Source: Bacillota bacterium (GTDB lineage Bacteria > Bacillota > UBA4882 > UBA10575). Taken from it: 6,304 nt of DNA. Where the stretch lies: NCBI GenBank assembly GCA_003511465.1, contig DOID01000001.1, positions 11,978 through 18,281 of the forward strand, written 5' to 3'. The translations under genes were made by a program, and so were the position numbers. This document shows, piece by piece, positions 1 to 6,190 of the stretch. The notes under the pieces are model-generated. The model was not told the origin of the DNA. It searched no databases and saw nothing but the letters and a program-made list of their open reading frames with translations. Position 1 is the first letter of the stretch; each line of letters opens with the position of its first letter.

Positions 1-1014
1 GGGGCGGATACCTTACGCTTTACGCTGGCGACCGGCACGACGCTCGGACAGGATCAGCGGTTTCAGATGGAAAAGATCGATGGGGTCCGGAATTTCTCGA
101 ATAAGATCTGGAATGCCGCCCGTTTTGTCCTGATGAACCTGGAGGACTATCCGAAAGGCGAGGAGGAGCTGGATCTTTCCACCCTTTCCTTGGCGGACCG
201 CTATATTTTATCCCGCCTCCAGCGGTTAACCGCTGAGGGGGAAGGGATGATTAAACGGTATGATTTAGGGGGCTTTGCCAATCAGCTCTATGATGTGATC
301 TGGAATGAATATTGTGATTGGTATATCGAGATGGCCAAACCAGCGCTGCGTTTGGAGGGGGCGGCTAGGCAGACAACCCAAACGGTACTGGTTATTGTCC
401 TTCGCCAGTTGATGGCGCTCCTCCATCCTTATATGCCCTTTATTACGGAAGAAATTTGGCAGGCTTTACCCCACCGAGGGGAAACCTTAATGCTGGCGGC
501 GTGGCCGCTCCCCGATGCGCAATTGGTTAACGAGAAGGCGGAAGCAGAAATGGGTTTGATTATGAATCTCACTCGTGCGATCCGGAATATCCGGGCGGAA
601 GCCGGCGTCGATCCGGGGCGGAAAGTGGAAGCAATCTTTTTAGCAGCCGCCGATCAACGGAAGATTTTGGCGGAGAATAGTTTGTACTTGCAAACTTTGG
701 CGGGACTAAGTAAGATGGATGTGCAAGACAGTGACGCCGCTAAACCCGGGAAAGCCATGACTGCCGTGGTGGAAGGGGTTGAAATTTATCTGCCCCTGGC
801 GGGGATGGTCGATTTAGAATTGGAGCTTAAGAGGTTGCAGAAGGAACAAGTAACTTTAGAAGAGGAGAGGAACAGGCTGACCGGGAAACTGGCGAACGAA
901 CAGTTTGTGGCCAAAGCGCCACCTGCCGTCGTTGAAAAGGAACGCAAGAAACTGGCCGCGCTCGAAACTGATTATGCAAAGGTCTGTGCCCGCTTGGCCG
1001 AACTTGCTGAGTGA
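1..1014 (+). CDS. valS: Valyl-tRNA synthetase, C-terminal part (5' end outside window)
   Basis: Class I aminoacyl-tRNA synthetase that charges tRNA-Val in the cytoplasm. The reading frame is open from base 1 and gives 337 residues before TGA. The first residues (GADTLRFTLATGTTLGQD) are those that normally follow the KMSKS loop, so the Rossmann catalytic core, editing domain and KMSKS signature lie upstream of the window. Visible parts are the helical anticodon-binding domain, with the conserved NFSNKIWNAARF (about 33-44 of the fragment), WNEYCDWYIEMAKPAL and LHPYMPFITEEIWQALP stretches, and a C-terminal arm. That arm (about residues 268-337, bases 805-1011) is a highly charged coiled coil that in ValS contacts the tRNA elbow. 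The family identity is certain. The ATG at 67 is internal and is not the start. lepB follows after 63 bases on the same strand, and I see no terminator between them, so the two may be co-transcribed. Confidence 0.97.
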   Translation, partial: GADTLRFTLATGTTLGQDQRFQMEKIDGVRNFSNKIWNAARFVLMNLEDYPKGEEELDLSTLSLADRYILSRLQRLTAEGEGMIKRYDLGGFANQLYDVIWNEYCDWYIEMAKPALRLEGAARQTTQTVLVIVLRQLMALLHPYMPFITEEIWQALPHRGETLMLAAWPLPDAQLVNEKAEAEMGLIMNLTRAIRNIRAEAGVDPGRKVEAIFLAAADQRKILAENSLYLQTLAGLSKMDVQDSDAAKPGKAMTAVVEGVEIYLPLAGMVDLELELKRLQKEQVTLEEERNRLTGKLANEQFVAKAPPAVVEKERKKLAALETDYAKVCARLAELAE

Positions 1015-1063
1015 AGCTGGAACTTTATTTTAACTTAAACGTCATAACATAACAGATATTGAT

Positions 1064-1070
1064 AGGAGGT
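1064..1070 (+). promoter_or_regulatory. Ribosome binding site of lepB (decides a TTG start)
   Basis: AGGAGGT, an almost full match to the 16S 3' end, ends 7 nt before the TTG at 1078. No ATG or GTG lies at a suitable distance, and the next in-frame ATG (Met26) falls inside the membrane anchor. The TTG is therefore the likely initiator. Confidence 0.88.
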
Positions 1071-1077
1071 TATTCCA

Positions 1078-1650
1078 TTGGAATTTCACAAATCAGAAAC
1101 CAGGGAATGGATCGAATCGATTGCCGGTTCGGTTCTGACTGCCCTTTTCATTATGGTCTTTTTATTTCAAACCTATAAAGTTGAGGGTAAGTCCATGGAA
1201 CCTAACTTGTATGAAGGTGAACGGCTAATCGTGGATAAGCTTACCTATCGTTTTCGTGCGCCGGAACCCGGTGAGATTGTGGTGATTAAACCAAAGGACC
1301 CGACCAAGAAGTTTGTCAAACGGGTGGTAGCGACGGAAGGGCAGAACCTCCAAGTTACCAATGGGAAGTTACGGATTAATAGCTTAACCGTTAGTGAACC
1401 TTATATTAAAGAAGCTATGGATGACGATTTTCCGTTTACCCACATCCCGGAGGGGACGGTTTTTGTGATGGGTGATAACCGGAACCGAAGTATGGACAGC
1501 CGCGACAAACGTAATGTGGATTTTGTACCCTTAGAAAATGTGGTTGGTCGCGCAGTGATGATCTATTGGCCGTTTAATCAGGCCCAAATTATCAAAGCGC
1601 CTGAACTTGAGCGGGAAATCGACTTCACGGAGATTGATTTTTTCAACTAA
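1078..1650 (+). CDS. lepB: Signal peptidase I
   Basis: Membrane-bound serine protease (S26 family) that cleaves signal peptides from Sec and Tat exported proteins on the outer face of the membrane. The product is 190 residues, the usual size for short Gram-positive SipS-type enzymes. It has a short charged cytoplasmic N-terminus, one hydrophobic anchor (about 14-32) and an extracytoplasmic catalytic domain. Catalytic Ser39 lies in GKSMEP. The general-base Lys81 lies in FVKRVVA; the usual VKRVIG(L)PGD context is relaxed here to KRVVATEGQ. Box E is GDNRNRSMDSR (132-142), and the C-terminal box is VVGRAVMIYWPF. The TTG start is set by the AGGAGGT just upstream. The gene is 63 bases after valS and is followed at once by a strong hairpin terminator. 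Many Bacillota carry several lep paralogues, so this need not be the only one in the genome. All catalytic residues are present. Confidence 0.95.
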   Translation: MEFHKSETREWIESIAGSVLTALFIMVFLFQTYKVEGKSMEPNLYEGERLIVDKLTYRFRAPEPGEIVVIKPKDPTKKFVKRVVATEGQNLQVTNGKLRINSLTVSEPYIKEAMDDDFPFTHIPEGTVFVMGDNRNRSMDSRDKRNVDFVPLENVVGRAVMIYWPFNQAQIIKAPELEREIDFTEIDFFN

Positions 1651-1652
1651 AT

Positions 1653-1689
1653 AAAAAGCACACCGGAGCTTAGCTCCGGTGTGCTTTTT
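1653..1689. terminator. Bidirectional intrinsic terminator between lepB and the thioesterase gene
   Basis: Perfect inverted repeat: AAAAAGCACACCGGAGC (1653-1669) pairs with its exact complement at 1673-1689 around a TTA loop. The core is GC-rich, with five A on the left and five T on the right, so each strand ends the hairpin in a U run. It starts 3 nt after the lepB stop and lies 28 nt beyond the stop of the convergent thioesterase gene. It should therefore end transcription from both sides. Confidence 0.93.
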
Positions 1690-1717
1690 AAGATGCGCCC
1701 AGCATGGACGGGCTGCT

Positions 1718-2164
1718 TTAGTCCTGGCCGGAAAAGAATTTCTCCATGCGCTTAACAAGCTCACGACGGGGTTTTCCGTCTTTGGTGGTACAAATCTGCT
1801 TGGTTTCTCCACTAACCAGGAGGAGACCGTCGGGTTCGCGGGTAATTTTATAAGTAAATTCAAGATAAGGCGAGCGGATTGCTTTCAGGGCGGTCTCTAC
1901 CGTAACCAAGTCATCATATTTGGCCGGGGCATGGTAGTGGCAGGAGACGGTAAGGAGGGGAAAGAGATATCCTGCTTCTTCGCATTCCCGATAGGAAAAG
2001 CCGTATTGGCGTAGGAATTCTGTACGCCCTAGTTCCATCCACGGAAGGTAGCGGGAATGGTGAACGATTCCCATGGCGTCGGTTTCAGCGTAGCGGACGC
2101 GGAAACTGACCTGATTGCGCGCGCCGGAAAACGTAGTGGTCTGCCGAGCTATATTCTTTGTCAT
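1718..2164 (-). CDS. Acyl-CoA thioesterase, YbgC/4-hydroxybenzoyl-CoA thioesterase (hotdog) family
   Basis: Small cytoplasmic hotdog-fold enzyme predicted to hydrolyse acyl-CoA thioesters to free acid and CoA; the natural substrate cannot be told from sequence. The product is 148 residues, slightly long for the family (about 130-140) because of a 17-residue polar N-terminal extension. The family signature is clear: RVRYAETDAMGIVHHSRYLP followed by WMELGR at about 22-47. Asp29 occupies the catalytic aspartate position of Pseudomonas 4HBT, with the HH pair at 35-36. The ATG at 2164 has AGGAGGA (2171-2177) six nt upstream, which supports the longer start. It is convergent with lepB and shares its terminator. 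It lies 96 nt downstream of the GH94 gene on the same strand but has its own promoter-like sequence. No Tol-Pal genes, the usual neighbours of ybgC in Gram-negatives, are present, so I give no symbol. Confidence 0.88.
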   Translation of the reverse strand: MTKNIARQTTTFSGARNQVSFRVRYAETDAMGIVHHSRYLPWMELGRTEFLRQYGFSYRECEEAGYLFPLLTVSCHYHAPAKYDDLVTVETALKAIRSPYLEFTYKITREPDGLLLVSGETKQICTTKDGKPRRELVKRMEKFFSGQD

Positions 2165-2186
2165 GTTTTATCCTCCTGAGCTTGCT

Positions 2187-2249
2187 TCAGTGGTAATATT
2201 TATTCTCTATTATAGTATAAACTATATCGGCAGTGGTGTCGACGACCAT
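2187..2249 (-). other. Possible 20-codon small ORF between the GH94 and thioesterase genes
   Basis: Directly after the GH94 stop codon the minus strand reads TAAGGAGGGGCCGAATG. This places a ribosome binding site-like GGAGGGG 4 nt before an ATG at 2249. The frame runs 20 codons (MVVDTTADIVYTIIENKYYH) to TGA at 2187, 22 nt before the thioesterase start. The peptide resembles nothing I know. It overlaps the predicted thioesterase promoter, so its codons are partly constrained by that promoter. It could be a translated linker or leader peptide, but chance is quite possible. Confidence 0.2.
2214..2242 (-). promoter_or_regulatory. Predicted sigma-A-type promoter of the thioesterase gene
   Basis: Read on the minus strand, TCGACA (2242-2237; 5 of 6 to TTGACA) is followed by 17 nt and then TATACT (2219-2214; 5 of 6 to TATAAT). 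A second TATAAT lies at 2214-2209 in the same AT-rich run. Transcription would begin about 40 nt before the ATG at 2164. An inverted repeat, TATAGT-ATAA-ACTATA (2211-2226), covers the -10 region and could be a protein-binding site or simply AT-rich chance. No experimental evidence is available. Confidence 0.6.
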
Positions 2250-2260
2250 TCGGCCCCTCC

Positions 2261-4657
2261 TTAGCCCATGATCGCCACAACTTTGCAGGTGCTACCCGGC
2301 GCTTGTGGGGGGATGGCCCCTTGCAGCGGGACGCCATTTAGGGTGACTGTTTTTACGCCCTTCTGGACCCGGTGGGGATTTTCCACGGTAATATGGTAGG
2401 TGGCGCCCCGCCATGCTCTGGTGACTTGGAATTCAGCCCAGTCTTCCGGGATGCAGGGGTCGATGATTAAACCGGAAAAAGTCAGACGGATTCCCAAGAT
2501 CCATTGGGTGGCGGTGGTATACATCCAACCGGCGCTCCCTGTCAACCAGGGGTGACGGGCACGGCCAAAGGCGGTGTGGTCACGACCCATGATAAACTGA
2601 CAGTAGGAATAGGGTTCCGCTTCGCGAATTTCGATCTGGTTGTTCTGATTATAGGGGAGGAGGGCGTCATAAAATTTCATGGCCCGGTTCCCGCGGCCCA
2701 GGCGGCATTCGGCGATGATCGCCCACGGGTTAGGGTGGCTGAAGATGGCCGCATTCTCTTTAATGCCCGGATAAACCCGGGTCACAAACCCTACATCATC
2801 ATCAGGCGTCGTGTAGGCCGGCCAAACCAGATGCAGGCCCCACTCAGAGGAGAGGTACCGGTCCACTGCGTCCATACAGGCACGGCCCCGCTCCTCAGAA
2901 GCTGCCCCGGACAGGACAGCCAGGGCATTGGATTCCAGATGTACCTTACCTTCGGCATTGGCATGGGAGCCGATCTTAGCTCCTTTGGCTGTTATGCCTC
3001 GGATGTACCACTGGCCATCCCAAAGGTTAGTTTCGGCAATACGGCGGACTTTTTCTGCCAAAGCCGAGTATTTTTCCACATCATCATGGCGTTCCAAGAA
3101 AGCGGCGGCCTCAATAAAAGCTTGTAATGCCCAGTAATGTAAGAAAGTAACCATGGCGCTTTCACCCCCGCCGAGGTTAAGACAGTCATTCCAATCGGCA
3201 CGCAGCCCCTTACAGATTCCGTTCGGACCTACTTGTTCGGCGGAGAAATCCAGTGCTTTTTTCAGGTGTTCGTAGACTGTGGCCTCGCCCTCATCGGCAA
3301 AAGGGATGCGCTCCGCAAAAAAAGCATGATCGCCGGTTTCTTTAACATATTGACAGACGGAAGGAACCAGCCAGAGGTGATCATCGGAACAGGTGTCCTC
3401 AAGGCCATGAACAAGACTGCCCGTCTCCGGTTCCGGCACCACGGTAGGGGATTGGAATTTTGGCGCCGGGGGACGATTGGGGTCAAAGTGCTCCGGTTCG
3501 AAAAGGTGTAAGCCATATCCACTGCTCACCTGGGCTCGTAAAAGTTCCACGATCCGCTGGCGAACTTTCGCTGGATTGGTATGGGGTACGCTCATAATGT
3601 CCTGCGCCGTATCCCGGTACCCCAGTCCCGAGCGGCCCCCGACTTCGATAAAAGAGGCAAACCGGGACCAGACGACACAAGTTTCCGCCTGGTAAGGGTT
3701 CCAGGTGTTGATCATTGAATTAAAGCCCCCATGGGGAGTACGGCATTGCAAATTCTCCAGTTTATCGTGCCAGTATGCTTTTAATTCCGCAAAAGCGTGG
3801 TCCACATTGGCAAAGTCGGAATATTTCGCCCGCATCTTACCACCGTTTGCCCGGTCGCCAACGCCTAACATAAAGATCAGGCGTTTTTCTTCACCGGGTG
3901 CGAGGGTCAAGGCCTTGTGCAAGGCCGCGCAATGATTCCCCCCTAACTCGCTGCTGTTCGAACAGTGTCCCTTTTCCACGGCGATGGGGTTGGATTCAGT
4001 CCGATAGGGGCCAAGAAAGCGATCACGCAACCCATCATAGCTGTCGGGTTCAAAATTGGCGGTAAAGTAATGGTAAGTCCAGGGTTCATAGAAGAAATCG
4101 TATTCAATAATCCCATCTTGATAACTGGAACCGCTGGCGTAGAGGCTCATTTGGAAGTTTTGGTTGTCAATATCAACATGATGGAAGGAGAACTCCAGAT
4201 AAGAAAAGACACTTAACCGACGGGGCCGATCGGTGTTGTTTTTGATTTTTACATCCCAAAGCTCTACCTCATCATCAACCGGGATGAACAGCAGTTGTTC
4301 ACCGGTGATGCCCTGATATTTGCTGGAGAACTTCGAATAGGAAAGACCGTGCCGACATTGATAAGTAGCTTTCGTTAGATTAAGTCCCACCGGTTGCCAG
4401 GAAAGCGACCAGTATTCTCCCGTTTCATCATCCCGGAGGTAGACGTAGTGACCGGGGCGGTCGAGTGGAACAGCGTTCGGCCGGAAACGGGTGATCCGGT
4501 GGTGCTGTGCTTGGCGATAGAAAGAATAACCGCCGGCATTATTGGAGATGACGGTACAAAGGTCTTTAACGCCTAAATAGTTCGTCCAGGAAACCGGAGT
4601 ATCTGGGCGTTCGATTACGTATTCGCGGTTTTGATCATCAAAGAATCCGTAATGCAT
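2261..4657 (-). CDS. chbP: GH94 phosphorylase, probable N,N'-diacetylchitobiose phosphorylase
   Basis: Inverting cytoplasmic phosphorylase, predicted reaction (GlcNAc)2 + Pi to alpha-GlcNAc-1-P + GlcNAc. The 798 residues match the family length (about 800). Layout: N-terminal beta-sandwich (about 1-265), helical linker (about 280-305), (alpha/alpha)6 barrel (about 306-720), C-terminal beta domain. The catalytic acid is Asp491 in RADWNDCLN (486-494). Arg332 and Asp349 (GLGYRDT) fit the -1 sugar site; His641 (SHPNP) and Thr706-Gly707 (WLTGSAG) fit the phosphate site. Aligned from memory with the Vibrio proteolyticus enzyme, these correspond to Asp492, Arg333, Asp350, His644 and Thr709, and Val628 falls on its N-acetyl-pocket Val631. 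Long stretches such as HYVYLRDDETGEYWSLSWQP match chitobiose phosphorylase far better than cellobiose phosphorylase, which remains the main alternative. There is no signal peptide, so the disaccharide must be imported. The ATG has AAGGGGA (4666-4672) upstream and lies 20 nt after the mutase stop, so the two form one operon. Confidence 0.88.
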   Translation of the reverse strand: MHYGFFDDQNREYVIERPDTPVSWTNYLGVKDLCTVISNNAGGYSFYRQAQHHRITRFRPNAVPLDRPGHYVYLRDDETGEYWSLSWQPVGLNLTKATYQCRHGLSYSKFSSKYQGITGEQLLFIPVDDEVELWDVKIKNNTDRPRRLSVFSYLEFSFHHVDIDNQNFQMSLYASGSSYQDGIIEYDFFYEPWTYHYFTANFEPDSYDGLRDRFLGPYRTESNPIAVEKGHCSNSSELGGNHCAALHKALTLAPGEEKRLIFMLGVGDRANGGKMRAKYSDFANVDHAFAELKAYWHDKLENLQCRTPHGGFNSMINTWNPYQAETCVVWSRFASFIEVGGRSGLGYRDTAQDIMSVPHTNPAKVRQRIVELLRAQVSSGYGLHLFEPEHFDPNRPPAPKFQSPTVVPEPETGSLVHGLEDTCSDDHLWLVPSVCQYVKETGDHAFFAERIPFADEGEATVYEHLKKALDFSAEQVGPNGICKGLRADWNDCLNLGGGESAMVTFLHYWALQAFIEAAAFLERHDDVEKYSALAEKVRRIAETNLWDGQWYIRGITAKGAKIGSHANAEGKVHLESNALAVLSGAASEERGRACMDAVDRYLSSEWGLHLVWPAYTTPDDDVGFVTRVYPGIKENAAIFSHPNPWAIIAECRLGRGNRAMKFYDALLPYNQNNQIEIREAEPYSYCQFIMGRDHTAFGRARHPWLTGSAGWMYTTATQWILGIRLTFSGLIIDPCIPEDWAEFQVTRAWRGATYHITVENPHRVQKGVKTVTLNGVPLQGAIPPQAPGSTCKVVAIMG

Positions 4658-4677
4658 GTTTTATTTCCCCTTTATCA

Positions 4678-6102
4678 TTAAAGTTCCAAATAAGCGGCCA
4701 TCGTGTTACAGAGGGCGGTGGCCGCTTTTTCCTGTTCGGCCTCGGCATAGATCCGTAAAAGCGGTTCTGTCCCGGAAAATCTGACATTTAGCCAACGGTC
4801 ATGTTCAAAGTAGAATTTTACGCCATCCAGCTCGCTGCGGCGAAGAACCTTAAACCCAAAATCCGGACCCTTGCTTTGATCGGAAATCTTCTCCATGAGG
4901 GTGGCTTTTTGTTCCGGAGGGAAAGCAATGTTCTTTTCCACCATATAATAGGTCCCATATTTAGTACGGATTTCCGCTAACAGTTCTGACAAGTTTTTAC
5001 CGGTGATGCTGAGGGCCTCGATGAGGAGACTGGCGGCAAAAATGCCGTCCTTGCCGGAGATATGACCGCGAATGGTTAATCCACCGCTACTTTCCCCGCC
5101 AATTAACGCGTTTGTTTCTTCCATTTTGGCGCTGATATGCTTAAAGCCGACCGGAACCTCGTAACACTCTTCGCCGAAGTCACGAGCGATTACATCCAGA
5201 AGGTGGGTAGTGGAGAGATTGCGGACCACGCCGCCGGTCCAACCCTTGTAACGTAATAAATAATAATAGAGTAAAGCGAGGATTTCGTTGGGTGAAATAA
5301 AGATACCCTGTTCATTAATGATCCCGATCCGGTCCGCATCACCATCAGTACCGATGCCCAGTTCATATCCGTTTTCGACTACGGTATTACTTAAGCGATG
5401 GAGGGTGTGGGTGGTCGGGGCGGGTAGGCGGCCGCCGAATAAAGTATCGTGGCGGTCATGGATGACCATGACCTCGCAACGGGTCGTAACAAGGATGGTC
5501 TGTAAAGAGGTTTTGGCGACACCGTACATCGGATCAAGCACGACGCGGAGCTTTCTTTTTTTGATCGCTGCGGTGTCAATCATCCCTAAAATCGTATCAA
5601 TATAATCGTTCACCGGATCAATCAGTTCGATCCGACCCTGTTGTTTGGCTTCCTCGAAATCAAGGCTCCGGACGGCCGCCGGTTCAACCTTGGCGACCAG
5701 GGTTTCCAGGAGGGTGGTGATTTCTTCCTTGGCGTCGCGGCCACCTTCGGTAAAAAGTTTGATCCCGTTATAATCGGCCGGATTATGGCTGGCGGTGATG
5801 GTAGCGCCGTAGGGGGTCTTTAGTTCTTTGACCGTATACATGACCAGAGGCGTAGGGGACACCCGCTCGATAAAATATACTTTAATCCCATTTCCGGCCA
5901 AGACCTCCGCCATCCACTTGGCAGCTTTATCCGATAAGAATCTCCGGTCATAGCCGAGGACAAAAGCAAGCTCCCGCTCTGGTGCTCCCGGGGATGGTAA
6001 TTTCATCAAATTCGCAATCCCCTGTGCTAAAAGGCAGACGTTTTCTTTGGTGAAGTCTTCGCCGATGAGTGCGCGCCAACCGCCGGTTCCAAATTTAATC
6101 AT
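4678..6102 (-). CDS. Alpha-D-phosphohexomutase (PGM/PMM family), probable GlcNAc-1-P/GlcNAc-6-P mutase
   Basis: Cytoplasmic enzyme that moves phosphate between C1 and C6 of a hexose phosphate through a phosphoserine. All four family loops are present in the 474-residue product: the phosphoserine loop TASHNP with Ser105, the magnesium loop TDGDADR with Asp253, Asp255 and Asp257, the sugar loop GGESSGG (335-341), and the phosphate loop RFSGTEP (441-447). The sugar loop differs from GEMSGH of PMM/PGM and GEQSGH of GlmM, so substrate cannot be read from it. Length is normal for the superfamily. I start at the ATG at 6102 (MIKFGTGGWR, the usual family N-terminus), which has AAAGGAG 8 nt upstream. 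An in-frame TTG at 6153 would add 17 residues but has no ribosome binding site. The GH94 gene follows after 20 nt, suggesting that this enzyme channels the phosphorylase product (GlcNAc-1-P, or Glc-1-P if the phosphorylase acts on glucosides) into the 6-phosphate pool. That role is inferred from context. Confidence 0.93.
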   Translation of the reverse strand: MIKFGTGGWRALIGEDFTKENVCLLAQGIANLMKLPSPGAPERELAFVLGYDRRFLSDKAAKWMAEVLAGNGIKVYFIERVSPTPLVMYTVKELKTPYGATITASHNPADYNGIKLFTEGGRDAKEEITTLLETLVAKVEPAAVRSLDFEEAKQQGRIELIDPVNDYIDTILGMIDTAAIKKRKLRVVLDPMYGVAKTSLQTILVTTRCEVMVIHDRHDTLFGGRLPAPTTHTLHRLSNTVVENGYELGIGTDGDADRIGIINEQGIFISPNEILALLYYYLLRYKGWTGGVVRNLSTTHLLDVIARDFGEECYEVPVGFKHISAKMEETNALIGGESSGGLTIRGHISGKDGIFAASLLIEALSITGKNLSELLAEIRTKYGTYYMVEKNIAFPPEQKATLMEKISDQSKGPDFGFKVLRRSELDGVKFYFEHDRWLNVRFSGTEPLLRIYAEAEQEKAATALCNTMAAYLEL

Positions 6103-6110
6103 GCTTTTCA

Positions 6111-6117
6111 CTCCTTT
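6111..6117 (-). promoter_or_regulatory. Ribosome binding site of the phosphohexomutase (fixes the 6102 start)
   Basis: On the minus strand AAAGGAG ends 8 nt before the ATG at 6102. This favours the shorter 474-residue protein over the in-frame TTG at 6153. The 88-nt gap to the ROK gene upstream (6103-6190) shows no convincing promoter or terminator. Confidence 0.8.
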
Positions 6118-6190
6118 TGCCAATTCGCTTTGGGCATCTGTCATTCCGTACAATGCAAGGTCGCTGGGTTAAAACTGTATTTTTCCGTGC

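Noticed and set aside
1015..1077. Possible promoter for lepB in the valS-lepB gap
   Set aside because: The gap is AT-rich, but I found no -35/-10 pair with more than weak matches at acceptable spacing; transcription from valS is at least as likely.
1531..1863. 110-codon minus-strand frame across the end of lepB and the thioesterase 3' end
   Set aside because: It crosses the terminator hairpin and overlaps two recognised genes in other frames, with no protein family resemblance.
1679..2014. 111-codon plus-strand frame overlapping the terminator and the thioesterase
   Set aside because: It starts inside the terminator stem and runs antisense to the thioesterase, whose family motif is unambiguous.
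2165..2260. Terminator for the sugar operon after the GH94 gene
   Set aside because: No GC-rich hairpin followed by a T run is present on the minus strand here. Transcripts may read into the thioesterase gene and stop at the hairpin at 1653-1689.
2504..3127. 207-codon open frame on the plus strand opposite the GH94 gene
   Set aside because: It lies wholly antisense to a clearly conserved enzyme, shows no recognisable motif and has no proper ribosome binding site. It follows from codon bias of the real gene.
6118..6136. Small inverted repeat (TGCC-AA / TT-GGGCA with a bulge) upstream of the mutase ribosome binding site
   Set aside because: It has only about six pairs interrupted by a bulge, no U run and no known operator match, so it is not distinguishable from chance.
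6103..6153. 17-residue N-terminal extension of the phosphohexomutase from an in-frame TTG
   Set aside because: There is no ribosome binding site before the TTG, whereas the ATG at 6102 has AAAGGAG at the right distance and gives the usual MIKFGT start.
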